NCBI GenBank assembly: GCA_015059955.1
Contig: SUZK01000003.1
Span: forward strand, 62,001-126,000
Reading direction: 5' to 3'
Length of the DNA: 64,000 bases
DNA from: Rikenellaceae bacterium
GTDB taxonomy: Bacteria > Bacteroidota > Bacteroidia > Bacteroidales > Rikenellaceae
A model generated the notes under the pieces. It did no database searches, had not been told where the DNA came from, and saw only the letters and a program-made list of their open reading frames with translations. The position numbers and the translations under genes are program-made. Shown here piece after piece: positions 51,612-61,473 of the stretch; position 1 is the stretch's first letter, and every line of letters starts with the position of its first letter.

Positions 51612-52526
51612 CTACCATGTTTTCTTATGCTTCCAGCGGCGGTGCGACCATAGCCACAGCTCGGGACACTCGCGGATAACCTCCTCCAAGCGGTGTGCGT
51701 AGCGCTCGGTGATGACATTCTCCTCGACCACCTCCTTGCCATCGTAGAGCTGCTCAACACATAGCTCATACTCACCACGGCGCAGACGTCGCATATAGCA
51801 GAACCATACAGGAAGCGAGTACTTCATGGCTATCTGCTCGCCTCCCTTGGCGAAGATTGTCTCCTGATGGAAGAATGTTATCCAGTGTGCATCGTGATAC
51901 CAGAATGGATTCTGGTCGGCGATAAGACCGAATGTCATCTTGGGCCCACGGCCACGGTGGCGCACAAAGTAGAGGATGCTCTCATCGCGTGGCACAAGCT
52001 CCATATTCTCGCAGTGGCGCAGGCGCTTGAAGAGATCATCGAGGGCGTTGTCGCTCAACGGATGGTATACGCTGATTAGCCTATGCCCCTTGTCGTAGCA
52101 CCCTACGGCTGTAAGGTACTCCCAGCTACCGTGATGGGCTGCAAAGAGGACTATATCGGTGTCGGCCGTAGCCTTGGCGTAGCGCTCGGCATCGGGGAAG
52201 CGCAAGTAGCTTTTAAGGCGCTTTGTCGAGATACCAGCAATGCTGATTGTGTTTATTATCTGCTCTGCAAGGTTGAGATTGAAGCGCTTGGCAATACCGC
52301 GCAGCTCCTTCTCACTCTTCTCAGGGAAGGCGTTGCGTAGGTTCTCCATAACCACGCGGCGGCGGTAACGGATGATATACTGAAGTATGAAATAGAGTAT
52401 CTCTTGCAGGATATAGTAGCGAACAAAACGAGGCATGATGGCTATAAATCGGCACAATCCGTAGAGCACTGCCGACTTAACACGCTGCCATCGCGTCATC
52501 GTATATCTATTGTTATCCTTTGCCAT
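51612..52526 (-). CDS. Lysophospholipid/lipid A acyltransferase (LpxL/HtrB-like)
   Basis: A 304-residue inner-membrane acyltransferase. The HX4E catalytic motif is in FAAHHGSWEYL (about 128-138). The family segment YHPLSDNALDDLFKRLR and LIADQNPFW follow, and WFCYMRRL is typical of the LpxL group. N-terminal hydrophobic segments anchor it. It likely adds a secondary acyl chain to lipid A. Surrounded by glycosyltransferase genes and rsmI in one apparent operon. Confidence 0.9.
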   Translation of the reverse strand: MAKDNNRYTMTRWQRVKSAVLYGLCRFIAIMPRFVRYYILQEILYFILQYIIRYRRRVVMENLRNAFPEKSEKELRGIAKRFNLNLAEQIINTISIAGISTKRLKSYLRFPDAERYAKATADTDIVLFAAHHGSWEYLTAVGCYDKGHRLISVYHPLSDNALDDLFKRLRHCENMELVPRDESILYFVRHRGRGPKMTFGLIADQNPFWYHDAHWITFFHQETIFAKGGEQIAMKYSLPVWFCYMRRLRRGEYELCVEQLYDGKEVVEENVITERYAHRLEEVIRECPELWLWSHRRWKHKKTW

Positions 52527-52538
52527 AGTCGTTAGTTT

Positions 52539-53240
52539 TTACTCCTCCTCGTCGTGGGCAACGCTCTTGGCATCGTAACCCTCGATGACTATTACAAACT
52601 CACCCTTTGGCTCGTGCTCATGGAAGTGGTCGAGGCACTCGGCAACCGTACCACGCACGGTCTGCTCAAACTTCTTGGTTATCTCCCTCACGACAGCCAC
52701 GCGGCGCTCCTCACCCATGGTCTCGGCAATCTGCTCCAAGCACTTGACAACGCGGTATGGCGACTCATAAAGCACCACCGTGCGGTGCTCCTTGGCAAGC
52801 TCTTGAAGGCGCTTCATACGCCCCTTCTTCTGCGGAAGAAAACCCTCGAAGGTAAACCTATCGCATGGGAAGCCACTCTGCACCACCGCGGGGATGAGGG
52901 CAGTAGCTCCTGGGAGTGTCACAACCTCGATACCCTCCTCCACACAGCGACGCACGAGCAAGAAGCCTGGGTCTGATATGCCAGGTGTTCCAGCATCCGA
53001 GACTAAGGCGACATCCTTGCCCGCAGCGATGCTCTCAGCAACACGACCTACCGTGGCATGCTCGTTGAACTTATGGTGTGAGTACATAGGCTTCTCAATG
53101 CCGAGGTGGCGCAACAGATGCGACGTTGTGCGCGTATCCTCCGCAAGGATGAAGTCAACACTGCGCAATACGTTTATGGCGCGCAAGGTGATGTCCTCAA
53201 GGTTGCCTATGGGTGTGGGTACGACGTATAGCTGTGCCAT
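52539..53240 (-). CDS. rsmI: 16S rRNA (cytidine1402-2'-O)-methyltransferase
   Basis: A 233-residue tetrapyrrole-methylase-fold enzyme that 2'-O-methylates C1402 in the ribosomal P-site. Landmarks: LYVVPTPIGNLEDITLRAINVL, AEDTRTTSHLLRH, ALVSDAGTPGISDPG, LPGATALIPAVVQSGFP and FEGFLPQKKGRM, all typical of RsmI. Starts 2 bp after the acidic protein gene. Assignment is secure. Confidence 0.97.
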   Translation of the reverse strand: MAQLYVVPTPIGNLEDITLRAINVLRSVDFILAEDTRTTSHLLRHLGIEKPMYSHHKFNEHATVGRVAESIAAGKDVALVSDAGTPGISDPGFLLVRRCVEEGIEVVTLPGATALIPAVVQSGFPCDRFTFEGFLPQKKGRMKRLQELAKEHRTVVLYESPYRVVKCLEQIAETMGEERRVAVVREITKKFEQTVRGTVAECLDHFHEHEPKGEFVIVIEGYDAKSVAHDEEE

Positions 53241-53242
53241 GA

Positions 53243-54274
53243 CTAACTAAGTTTACGTTCGATGAGTGATACTAATAATTTGGCACCCTCCGAATCGGGG
53301 TTCCATGAGAAGTTCTCAACGATATATATCATGCAGTCATCGAGGTCGTCGAACTCATTCAAAGTGTCGATAGTAGCCTCATACTGCGCCGCATTGCCAC
53401 CAAATAGGTCCTTAATCATCAAGAACTTATCATTCAAGCCTATCGCCTTGCGCAGGTCGGTGATACGGTTAAATGGCGTTGTTGTCTTCTCCTCCGATGC
53501 CATCTTCTCTGCAAGCACCTGTCTGTCGCCACCAAGCACATCGGCAAGACGCCTCGTCTGAGGCTCGCTCTCGACAATGGGCACCGTTGTAGACTCATCG
53601 TCGCCATCTGCTGATGCCGCTACGGCTGATGTTGTGGTGCGACCAGCGGTGTTGTATAGCGAAATCATCGTGCGACCGCTGCGTTTTGCCACAGGTATAT
53701 CCTCTACGGCGAAGAGCGCGCCTGGTGCTGCCACGGCATCTGCTACGGGCGTATCCTCTACCTCAGGTGTAACCTCTACTTCCGGCTCAGCGATAACCTC
53801 TGGCTCGGGGGTTACTTCGGGCTCTGGCTCAGCGACGGCTGGTACAGTCTCCTCGGCAGCTTCTACCACCTCCGCAGCTACGGCCTCTGTCGCCACTACT
53901 GTTGCAGCTACTGGCACTGTTAGACCTAATAGGGCGTCGATATCGAGTACATCGTCGTCATCCTCGGCAGCATCTTCCACAGCCTGTGGCTCCTCCGCGA
54001 TGGGCTCATCGAAGGTCGCCTGCTCGTTCTCCTCCACGGGAGCAACAACCTCGTTAGCAGACACTTCTGCTACGGCAACGACGGGGATTACGGGCGCAGC
54101 AGGCGCAGACTCAGCCTCGGTAGGTGCATCAATATCAAGAAGTTGGTCGTATATCTTGCGAAGCTCATCAAGAGCTAAGTCGCGTTCGATGCGTGGTACT
54201 GAGCCACTATTATTCCATCCGTCGATAAGCGAATTAAGGCGCTCGGCGCTGTGCTTTATATTTTCGAGTTTCAT
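53243..54274 (-). CDS. Acidic low-complexity hypothetical protein
   Basis: A 343-residue soluble protein. A short helical start (KHSAERLNSLIDGWNNSGSVPRIERDLALDELRKIYDQL) is followed by about 130 residues rich in Val, Ala, Pro and Glu (EPEVTPEPEV-type words) and a C-terminal helical domain (about 250-343: NRITDLRKAIGLNDKFLMIKDLFGGNAAQYEATIDTLNEF). This domain layout is seen in a Bacteroidota family usually linked to rsmI; its function is unknown. First gene of the operon, with a TATCTTTG -7 box at 54307-54314 on the minus strand. Confidence 0.75.
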   Translation of the reverse strand: MKLENIKHSAERLNSLIDGWNNSGSVPRIERDLALDELRKIYDQLLDIDAPTEAESAPAAPVIPVVAVAEVSANEVVAPVEENEQATFDEPIAEEPQAVEDAAEDDDDVLDIDALLGLTVPVAATVVATEAVAAEVVEAAEETVPAVAEPEPEVTPEPEVIAEPEVEVTPEVEDTPVADAVAAPGALFAVEDIPVAKRSGRTMISLYNTAGRTTTSAVAASADGDDESTTVPIVESEPQTRRLADVLGGDRQVLAEKMASEEKTTTPFNRITDLRKAIGLNDKFLMIKDLFGGNAAQYEATIDTLNEFDDLDDCMIYIVENFSWNPDSEGAKLLVSLIERKLS

Positions 54275-54605
54275 TGTCTTTGAAAGTATATGTATATATA
54301 ACGTTCCAAAGATACAAAAATATTCACAAACTACAATTCACAAACGGAGGAAAAATTACGTTCAAAGATGAAAGGGAGGGCGCCCTGCTCGGAGGGCGCA
54401 AGCAGAGCTTGCTTAAGAGGGCGGAGCATAGCTCCTTAAAAGGGTACTTCGCCTAATCTCATGCGGGCAACACTTGCAACACTCATTGAGCAACACTAAT
54501 TTATCGTCTGAAAGCCCATCACAAAATAAGAACCCTGAGGATAGTACAAGACGTACAGCCTCAGGGCTCTTACTTTTGGGATGGGTCGAGAATGACCCCT
54601 TATCA
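54275..54605. other. Gap between deoC and the rsmI operon
   Basis: No gene is seen. It holds the operon promoter (TATCTTTG on the minus strand), a GC-rich stretch with short stems (54374-54440, for example AGCAAGC...GCTTGCT) and the deoC terminator: stem AACCCTGAGG with CCTCAGGGCT (54531-54540 with 54559-54568). Confidence 0.6.
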
Positions 54606-55481
54606 CTAAAAATACTTGATGTCCTTATCTTCAATCGCCGATATCAGGTTGTTCGCTGCCGACGACGCACCAATACGGAAGAGGTCGGTTGTCAGCCACT
54701 CCTCGCCGAGGACCTCCTCAACAATGGTGTAGTAGAGGGCTGCATCCTCAGGAGTCTTGACACCACCAGCAGCCTTGAAGCCCACCTTGCGGCCTGTAAG
54801 GTTGTAGTAATCCTTGATGGCATTACACATCACGAATGCCGCCTCAGGGGTTGCTGCAACGTCTATCTTGCCTGTCGAGGTCTTGATGAAGTCGGCACCC
54901 GCAAACATTGAGAGCAGCGATGCGCGACGTATGAGCTCAGGAGTCTTGAGTGCTCCCGACTCGATGATAACCTTGAGGACTACATCCTTTGCCTCCTCAC
55001 GGAGTAGCTCCACCTCGCCCACAGCCTCGGCATCGTGACCCGATAGCATCATGCCTGGGTTGAGGACTATATCTATCTCGTCGGCACCATTCTCAATGGC
55101 CATGGCGACCTCCAAAGCCTTCACCTCTACGAAGCTCTGCGAGGCGGGAAATGCACCAGCAACAGATGTAATGCGCATAGGGGTACCGTCAATCTCAAGG
55201 CCTACGGTCTCGACAAATGATGGGTAGACGCAAATAGATGCCACGTTGGGAATATGCGGGAACTTCTCGTAGAAGTCGACAGCCTTGCGCACAAAAGCCT
55301 GCACAGACTCCTGCGAGTCGGTACATGACAATGTAGTGAGGTCGATTGCTGAGTAGCAGAATTTATAGACGTCGACATTGCCATTGCGGTTTGCCGCCAC
55401 CTTAATCTTAGCCACCTCCTTAGCCACCTGCGCCTCGGTATGGGCTGGTGCGTATTTCTCTAATTCTTTAATGTAGTCCAT
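54606..55481 (-). CDS. deoC: Deoxyribose-phosphate aldolase
   Basis: A 291-residue class I aldolase that cleaves 2-deoxyribose 5-phosphate to glyceraldehyde 3-phosphate and acetaldehyde in deoxynucleoside breakdown. The Schiff-base Lys lies in FIKTSTGKID, the second active-site Lys in VGFKAAGGVKT, and EIDIVLNPGMMLSG carries the catalytic Asp region. It belongs to the longer DeoC subgroup. Monocistronic, with a stem-loop terminator. The acetaldehyde product could be handled by an alcohol dehydrogenase such as that at 5.4 kb, but no link is shown. Confidence 0.95.
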   Translation of the reverse strand: MDYIKELEKYAPAHTEAQVAKEVAKIKVAANRNGNVDVYKFCYSAIDLTTLSCTDSQESVQAFVRKAVDFYEKFPHIPNVASICVYPSFVETVGLEIDGTPMRITSVAGAFPASQSFVEVKALEVAMAIENGADEIDIVLNPGMMLSGHDAEAVGEVELLREEAKDVVLKVIIESGALKTPELIRRASLLSMFAGADFIKTSTGKIDVAATPEAAFVMCNAIKDYYNLTGRKVGFKAAGGVKTPEDAALYYTIVEEVLGEEWLTTDLFRIGASSAANNLISAIEDKDIKYF

Positions 55482-55587
55482 AGTTACACTATTTTACAAT
55501 CACAAATATACATTTTTTTTTCCAATCTACCAACACCAATCGATATTTTTAGCTCACTACGAGGAATATTACGGATGTTTATATATA

Positions 55588-55618
55588 AAAAAACTGCCCC
55601 GCCAAACGGCAGGGCAGT
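55588..55618 (-). terminator. Terminator of the FN3 lipoprotein gene
   Basis: On the minus strand, ACTGCCCTGCC pairs with GGCGGGGCAGT (one bulge) and a run of seven Ts follows, 24 bp after the stop. Confidence 0.88.
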
Positions 55619-55641
55619 GAGTATCATCTCTTTGTGTAGAA

Positions 55642-56997
55642 TTAGAGAACTACTGAAGAGAGTGACATAGGGAAGTTGCGAGCCTCCTTGTTAAGAACCT
55701 TAGCAGTAGGAGTTGCAGCCTTAGTTACCTCCATAGCACCTGCACGGAATACTGCGGGGAATGACTCGATGAAGAAATAGAGCTGACCCTGCTGGTCTAC
55801 GCCATAAAGCTCTGTGCATACAACCTCAGCCTGTGCCTCAGTACCATCTTCGAATCTAACACCGAACTTACCAGTCTCACCTGTTACAGTGCCATCCTCA
55901 GCCATTGTGAGAACGTGAGCAGGAACCTCACCACCGAAATTGTTAAGACCCAACAACTGACCATCAACAGCTACAAAAGGCAACCACATATAAGTTATGC
56001 CATTCGCATCAGCACCAATGCTAAAGTTAGTTGCGATTGTAAGAGTGTTCTCCACAACGTAACCTACGGCAGGATTATCCTCACCCAATACGCTGAGGCC
56101 GTCGATAACTACCATGTCGGGAGCAGTTGCGCTTGCAGCAATAGTCAAAGTAAAGGTCTCATCCTTAGCTGACAAAACACCCTTACCCTGATTATCAATA
56201 GAAATAACCTGTGAAGTCTTAGCGTTCCATGAACCTAACCAAGCCTGAGTCTCAGCTGGAACATCAAAGCCCTCGGTAGTAATCTCCTCCTTAGTGAAGA
56301 ACTCCTGACCAGCCTCGTTCTCAACCAATACGCAAGCAGTATAGCTTGTAGAGCCAGAGAGACCACCATAAATTACCTCAAGGCCATCTGCTGAGTTGAT
56401 AAGCTCCAAAGCACCATTAATATCCTCAAAAGTATTCATGTTACCCTTAATCTGAAGATCGGCAACACCCTCAAGAGCTGCAGTCTCAAACAAAGCGTAC
56501 TTAATATCAGCAACACCAGTACCCTTCCAGAGAACCTTTACAGCGTTATAAGGCTGATAAACAACCACCTGACCATTACCATAATCAACTGTCTCGTCAA
56601 CAGCAGGAAGTGATAGGGTCTGAGTGAACCAATCTACTGATGTAGCACCAGTAAGAGTAACCTCAATCTTAGCAAGGTCAGAATCCTCGTAACCCTCAGC
56701 CTTAGCACCTACACGGATAGTGTACTTACCAGCGTTAAGGTTATCAAAAGTGTACTCACAAGCCTCAGTGTTGTAAGTCTTACCAGCAAGGTTTACGATG
56801 TAAGCCTCAGCGTTCTCTACTGCACCCCAAGAAACGGTGATTGAGGTCTCGGTGTGAGTCTCAGTTACCTCAGGAGTAGCAAGCTTACCACCCTTGTTAC
56901 CACCGCCACCACCTGTTCCACCAGGAGTATCCTCACCACATGCAGTGAGAGCAAAAACAGCGGCGCAAGCCATCATCATTGAAAAAAACTTCTTCAT
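55642..56997 (-). CDS. Lipoprotein with fibronectin type III domain
   Basis: A 451-residue surface or periplasmic lipoprotein. The lipobox is FALTAC (Cys near 20), followed by a Gly-rich linker (TPGGTGGGGGNKGG) and an FN3 domain at about 40-118 (ATPEVTETHTETSITVSWGAVENAEAYIVNL). The remaining ~320 residues are beta-rich without a recognised family. Codon use is biased toward a small set (AAG, GTA/GTT, GCA), suggesting high expression. It stands alone with its own promoter and terminator. A role in glycan or protein binding at the surface is a guess. Confidence 0.8.
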   Translation of the reverse strand: MKKFFSMMMACAAVFALTACGEDTPGGTGGGGGNKGGKLATPEVTETHTETSITVSWGAVENAEAYIVNLAGKTYNTEACEYTFDNLNAGKYTIRVGAKAEGYEDSDLAKIEVTLTGATSVDWFTQTLSLPAVDETVDYGNGQVVVYQPYNAVKVLWKGTGVADIKYALFETAALEGVADLQIKGNMNTFEDINGALELINSADGLEVIYGGLSGSTSYTACVLVENEAGQEFFTKEEITTEGFDVPAETQAWLGSWNAKTSQVISIDNQGKGVLSAKDETFTLTIAASATAPDMVVIDGLSVLGEDNPAVGYVVENTLTIATNFSIGADANGITYMWLPFVAVDGQLLGLNNFGGEVPAHVLTMAEDGTVTGETGKFGVRFEDGTEAQAEVVCTELYGVDQQGQLYFFIESFPAVFRAGAMEVTKAATPTAKVLNKEARNFPMSLSSVVL

Positions 56998-57134
56998 TGT
57001 TTTTGTTGTTAAATATTAAAAAATTAAAAAAAGTAAATCTCCGTGCAACGTATTCACATAGTTAACGCCAACTAAAATAAAAAAATTATACGTCGGCCGA
57101 AATAATCCATAGGTGACCACACCTTTTCACGATG

Positions 57135-57167
57135 CAAATATAACAAAAAAATTAATTCGTTTGCAAA
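57135..57167 (-). promoter_or_regulatory. Promoter of the FN3 lipoprotein gene
   Basis: On the minus strand TTTG (57164-57167) and TATATTTG (57135-57142) with a 21-nt spacer, giving a leader of about 130 nt. Sequence from 57168 to 57368 shows no gene. Confidence 0.65.
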
Positions 57168-57368
57168 TAAACAGAAAAACAATCATTTTTTTTTATCTCC
57201 ATGCACCAAAGTTTGCATTTTAGCACAAAAATGGTGTATATATTATATAGGTGAGAGCAAAGAGATAAAAGATGAACGATTGCGGTTTTGATAACAGCCA
57301 CCCCTCTACAAACACGCTACAAACAACGTAGGTATTATTTGATGGGAAGAGGCTACGCTCTCCACAAA

Positions 57369-57406
57369 AAGAAGGGGGTGACTAAAAAGTATTTTAGCCA
57401 TCCCCA
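57369..57406 (-). terminator. Possible terminator of the methylmalonyl-CoA decarboxylase operon
   Basis: On the minus strand GGGGATGGCTAAAA pairs with TTTTTAGTCACCCCC across a short loop, and CTTCTTTTTG follows. It lies about 285 nt beyond the beta-subunit stop, with a repeat element in between. Confidence 0.55.
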
Positions 57407-57407
57407 A

Positions 57408-57634
57408 TTTGTTGTTAGGAGGTTGAATAAAAAGATGTAGTTTTAGGCCTGCGAAGCCCGAAAAAGCGGAGTTTACTCAGCGTAAATGAGCATTTTGAGG
57501 GCGAGCTGTTTTGTTGGCAGAAGACATTAGATACAACGCTCGGTGAATTTCTTGACGATGGGCTGTACTTTGTGGTACTGCCCATTGACAAGATAATTCA
57601 TTAGCGGTAGTAGATGATGGCTTATCACAACAAA
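57408..57634. repeat. Diverged member of the TTTGTTGT-ended repeat family
   Basis: 227 bp starting TTTGTTGTTAG and ending CTTATCACAACAAA, the same ends as the 123-bp units at 48.2-48.57 kb. It shares the apex GCGGAGTTTACT...GTAAATGAGCATTTT with unit 1 but has about 100 bp more. Like the array, it follows the 3' end of a minus-strand gene. Confidence 0.75.
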
Positions 57635-57688
57635 GAACGACAAAATTCACTTGTTATTCAGCCTCCTGAATATCGGATTATACACCTA

Positions 57689-59053
57689 CTAACCGAGGAA
57701 CGACAACAAGATACCTGCTGCAACTGCCGAGCCGATAACACCCGCTACGTTAGGACCCATAGCGTGCATCAACAAGAAGTTGCCTGGGTTGTACTGCTGA
57801 CCAACGGTCTGCGATACACGCGCAGCCATAGGCACAGCCGATACACCCGCCGAACCGATAAGTGGATTAATCTTATCCTTCGAGAACTTGTTCATAATCT
57901 TGGCAAGGATGACGCCCGAACCAGAACCAAATGAGAAGGCGATAATACCGAGCGCCAAGATACCAAGGGTCTCGAAGTTAAGGAAGTTAGCTGCAGTAGC
58001 AGTAGCACCCACCGAGATACCAAGGAAGATGGTAACGATGTTCATCAACTCGTTCTGAACAGTCTTCGACAAACGCTCCGTAACACCGCACTCCTTCATC
58101 AAGTTACCCAGCATCAAGCAACCGATAAGTGGTGCTGCCGATGGAAGAAGCAACGCAATAACAACAGTGATAGCGATAGGGAAGATAATCTTCTCCTTCT
58201 GCGACACGGTACGCAACTGCTTCATCTCAATCTTACGCTCAGCATCTGTAGTAAGCAACTTCATGATAGGTGGCTGGATAACAGGAACCAACGCCATATA
58301 TGAGTATGCCGCAACAGCAATAGGACCGAGCAAATCTGGAGCAAGTTTCGATGTCAAATAGATAGATGTAGGACCATCAGCACCACCAATGATACCGATA
58401 GAACCAGCCTCCATATAGTTGAAGCCGAGAGCCAACGCACCAATAAATGTTGCGAAGATACCGAGCTGCGCTGCTGCACCCAACAACAAGCTCTTTGGAT
58501 TAGCGATAAGTGGACCGAAGTCGGTCATGGCACCTACACCAATAAAGATTAAGCAAGGATAGATACCGAGCTTAACACCAAGGTAGAGGTAGTCCAAAAG
58601 ACCTGCACCACCATTAGCAAACTCACTCCAATGAACATGACCATCAGCAAACAAGCCCGCGTGGAACATCTCGGCACCAGGAAGGTTCGTAAGCAACATA
58701 CCAAAGGCAATAGGCATAAGCAATAGTGGCTCATACTTCTTAACGATAGCCAAGAAAAGAAGAACAAACGAGATAAGCAACATCACCGCGTTCTTCCAGT
58801 CAGACTTATTCTGCAAGGCCTTATTCTCATCAGGGTTCTCTGGGTTGTAGTTAGTTGTATCACCACCCATACGAGCAACACCCGTCTCATCAACGAACTT
58901 TTCCAGGGTATTACCCACATCAAAGTTCTGATCAATCAGCTCACTCTCAATGTCGGTCTTGCTCTTCTCCTCCGCCATAACGTTAGTGGGAGCAACAACG
59001 AGCATGAATGCCGACATAAGGAGCATCATTATAAGTTTTGTACTCTTCATCAT
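57689..59053 (-). CDS. mmdB: Na+-translocating decarboxylase beta subunit
   Basis: A 454-residue membrane subunit that couples decarboxylation of carboxybiotin to Na+ export. The N-terminal ~85 residues, including a signal-like segment ending in VMAEE, are an extension before the conserved domain. About ten membrane helices follow, with [45 protein letters not shown] (Na+ site Asp in GGADGPT) and the C-terminal [24 protein letters not shown]. It is last of the five-gene operon. OadB and MmdB cannot be told apart by sequence alone; the neighbours favour methylmalonyl-CoA. Confidence 0.93.
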   Translation of the reverse strand: MMKSTKLIMMLLMSAFMLVVAPTNVMAEEKSKTDIESELIDQNFDVGNTLEKFVDETGVARMGGDTTNYNPENPDENKALQNKSDWKNAVMLLISFVLLFLAIVKKYEPLLLMPIAFGMLLTNLPGAEMFHAGLFADGHVHWSEFANGGAGLLDYLYLGVKLGIYPCLIFIGVGAMTDFGPLIANPKSLLLGAAAQLGIFATFIGALALGFNYMEAGSIGIIGGADGPTSIYLTSKLAPDLLGPIAVAAYSYMALVPVIQPPIMKLLTTDAERKIEMKQLRTVSQKEKIIFPIAITVVIALLLPSAAPLIGCLMLGNLMKECGVTERLSKTVQNELMNIVTIFLGISVGATATAANFLNFETLGILALGIIAFSFGSGSGVILAKIMNKFSKDKINPLIGSAGVSAVPMAARVSQTVGQQYNPGNFLLMHAMGPNVAGVIGSAVAAGILLSFLG

Positions 59054-59074
59054 GTATACTGTTAAAGAGTTAAA

Positions 59075-59503
59075 CTACTCAAGGTCAATAAGAGCCTCGC
59101 CCTGCTGAACAGCCTTGCCCTCAGCAACGTAAATCTTCTTAACCTTACCAGCGGCAGGAGCCATAACCTCATTCTCCATCTTCATAGCCTCGATAGTCAT
59201 AAGGACATCACCAGCCTTGACAGCCTGACCCTCCTGAACCTTAATCTTGGCTACGCTACCTGGAAGTGGCGACTTGATAGAGCCAGCATTGCCAGAGATA
59301 GGCTGTGCAGGTGCGTCAACGAAATCGGCAGAGTTTGACGATGGCTTAACGGCAGCAATCTTAGGTGACACGATAGCCTCCTCCTTCTCTACCTGAACGG
59401 TGTAGCTCTTGCCATTAAGCTCAACACGAGCTGTGTTGCGATCGGTCTCCTCTACAACAGCCTCGTAGCTCTTACCGTTAATATTGAATTTGAACTTTTG
59501 CAT
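59075..59503 (-). CDS. mmdC: Biotin carboxyl carrier subunit of the decarboxylase
   Basis: A 142-residue biotin carrier. The C-terminal biotinyl domain (about 72-142) carries the biotinylated Lys108 in EAMKMENEV. The N-terminal half has a basic/beta start and a Ser/Ala/Pro linker (KPSSNSADFVDAPAQP). It moves CO2 from the carboxyltransferase to the membrane subunit. It lies 21 bp before mmdB and 18 bp after the gamma subunit gene. Confidence 0.95.
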   Translation of the reverse strand: MQKFKFNINGKSYEAVVEETDRNTARVELNGKSYTVQVEKEEAIVSPKIAAVKPSSNSADFVDAPAQPISGNAGSIKSPLPGSVAKIKVQEGQAVKAGDVLMTIEAMKMENEVMAPAAGKVKKIYVAEGKAVQQGEALIDLE

Positions 59504-59521
59504 AATTCGAAAATCTTAGCT

Positions 59522-59842
59522 TTATTTTAGTTGTTTGTGAATATTACGCACCTGCCATGCCGAAACATCGTGGTTCTGGCGGAAGGTCAAGACGTCGCTC
59601 TCCTCATCATGACGATTGAAGAAGAGGTTGACAGCCATAGCGATGGCTGCCACCTCCTCGTCAGAAATCTCGTCTGATGATGCCTTTACAGGAGCTGCAG
59701 CTACACTCTCCTTCTTAGATGCGAAGATAACTCCAAAGAGCTTCAACACATAGATAAGAAGTACCAGCGTAAAGAACACCAGCGAGAAGCTGATGAGGGC
59801 TATCATAGCTGCATTACCCCAATTTACTGCAAGTATCATCAT
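59522..59842 (-). CDS. oadG: OadG-type small membrane subunit of the decarboxylase
   Basis: A 106-residue subunit with one N-terminal membrane helix (about 12-35, MIALISFSLVFFTLVLLIYVL) and a cytosolic tail containing EEVAAIAMAVNLFFN, typical of OadG-family gamma/delta subunits that hold the complex together. In this operon it lies 19 bp after the carboxyltransferase gene. Could equally be called MmdD. Confidence 0.88.
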   Translation of the reverse strand: MMILAVNWGNAAMIALISFSLVFFTLVLLIYVLKLFGVIFASKKESVAAAPVKASSDEISDEEVAAIAMAVNLFFNRHDEESDVLTFRQNHDVSAWQVRNIHKQLK

Positions 59843-59861
59843 AACTTAAACCAATTTAAGA

Positions 59862-61424
59862 TTACAATGGAATGTTGTTATGACGCTTTGCGGGGTTCTC
59901 AAGACGCTTGTTGCGCAATGACTCCAAAGCACGAATTACGCGGAAACGTGTGTTGCGTGGCTCGATAACATCGTCGATATAGCCGTAGCGTGCAGCGTTG
60001 TATGGGTTAGAGAACTTATCGCGGTACTCCTGCTCCTTCTCTGCTACGAACTTAGCCTTATCCTCCTTGTTCTCGAATGCTGACAACGCCTTAGCGTGCA
60101 ATACCTCAACAGCACCGCTTGCACCCATAACTGCAATCTCAGCAGTAGGCCATGCGTAGTTGACATCGCCACGGATGTGCTTAGATGACATCACGATGTA
60201 TGCACCACCATATGCCTTTCGCAATGTAACAGTTACCTTTGGCACAGTAGCCTCGCAGTATGCAAAGAGAAGCTTTGCACCGTGGGTGATAACGCCACCG
60301 TACTCCTGAGCTGTACCAGGCAAGAAGCCAGGAACGTCAACCAAAGTTACCAAAGGAATGTTGAACGCATCGCAGAAACGTACGAAACGAGCTGCCTTAC
60401 GAGAAGCGTTGATATCGAGAACACCCGCCATGAACTTAGGCTGGTTAGCGATGATACCTACGCTCTGGCCGTTGAAGCGTGCAAAACCTGTGATGATATT
60501 CTTTGCATAAGGAGCTGCTGACTCCAAGAACTCACCATTATCAACGATAGCCTTGATAACCTCCATCATGTCGTATGGCTTATTTGGGTTATCAGGGATA
60601 ATCTCGTTGAGGATATCCTCCTTACGAGCGATATCGTCGGTACATGGCTGATCTGGAACAAGAGCAGTGTAGTTCTGTGGCATGTATGAGAGAAGGTCGC
60701 GGATAAGCTTCAAGCCCTCCTCCTCAGAGTCAACGGCGAACTGAGCAACGCCAGACTTTGTTGTGTGCATGTTAGCACCACCCAACTGCTCCTGTGTCAC
60801 GTCCTCACCGGTAACGGTCTTAACAACCTTAGGACCAGTAAGGAACATGTTAGATGTCTCACGACGCATGATGATGAAGTCGGTCAATGCAGGTGAGTAT
60901 ACAGCACCACCAGCGCAAGGGCCGAAGATAGCTGAAATCTGTGGGATAACACCCGATGCCATAACGTTACGCTGGAAGATGTTAGCGTAACCAGCCAAGG
61001 CGTTAACACCCTCCTGGATACGAGCACCACCCGAGTCGTTAAGACCGATACATGGAGCACCGTTGCGAACAGCCATATCCATAACCTTGCAAATCTTGTC
61101 TGCCAAAGAGATAGACAAAGAACCTGCTGTCACGGTGAAGTCCTGTGCGAATACGTATACCAAGCGGCCAGCGATGGTACCATAACCTGTTACAACGCCA
61201 TCACCAAAGGTGTGCTTAGCGTCCATACCGAAGTCGTAGCAACGGTGAGTAACGAACATATCGAACTCCTCGAAGCTACCCTCGTCCAACAACATAGCAA
61301 TACGCTCACGAGCAGTGTACTTACCCTTCTCGTGCTGCTTGTCGATAGCCTTCTGGCCACCACCCATACGAGCAGTTTGGCGGTTGTCCATCAACTTGTC
61401 AATTGCTTTCTGAATTTCGCTCAT
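59862..61424 (-). CDS. mmdA: Methylmalonyl-CoA decarboxylase carboxyltransferase (alpha) subunit
   Basis: A 520-residue carboxyltransferase of the crotonase-like acyl-CoA carboxylase beta family. Landmarks: [46 protein letters not shown] (oxyanion loop), [19 protein letters not shown], and the C-terminal [14 protein letters not shown] and [22 protein letters not shown]. It takes the carboxyl group from (S)-methylmalonyl-CoA and gives propionyl-CoA. The upstream epimerase gene supports this substrate rather than biosynthetic propionyl-CoA carboxylation. Confidence 0.96.
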   Translation of the reverse strand: MSEIQKAIDKLMDNRQTARMGGGQKAIDKQHEKGKYTARERIAMLLDEGSFEEFDMFVTHRCYDFGMDAKHTFGDGVVTGYGTIAGRLVYVFAQDFTVTAGSLSISLADKICKVMDMAVRNGAPCIGLNDSGGARIQEGVNALAGYANIFQRNVMASGVIPQISAIFGPCAGGAVYSPALTDFIIMRRETSNMFLTGPKVVKTVTGEDVTQEQLGGANMHTTKSGVAQFAVDSEEEGLKLIRDLLSYMPQNYTALVPDQPCTDDIARKEDILNEIIPDNPNKPYDMMEVIKAIVDNGEFLESAAPYAKNIITGFARFNGQSVGIIANQPKFMAGVLDINASRKAARFVRFCDAFNIPLVTLVDVPGFLPGTAQEYGGVITHGAKLLFAYCEATVPKVTVTLRKAYGGAYIVMSSKHIRGDVNYAWPTAEIAVMGASGAVEVLHAKALSAFENKEDKAKFVAEKEQEYRDKFSNPYNAARYGYIDDVIEPRNTRFRVIRALESLRNKRLENPAKRHNNIPL

Positions 61425-61473
61425 AGTGATATTTTATTTTGTTTATTGTTAAATTGATTGTGTCTAACGCAGA

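Noticed and set aside
53577..54371. 264-codon plus-strand ORF rich in Ser, Thr, Ala and Gly
   Set aside because: It is the antisense shadow of the Val/Ala/Glu/Pro-rich protein at 53243-54274; low-complexity composition alone keeps it open.
57614..57934. Plus-strand ORF of 106 codons
   Set aside because: It overlaps the repeat element and runs antisense to the secure beta-subunit gene.
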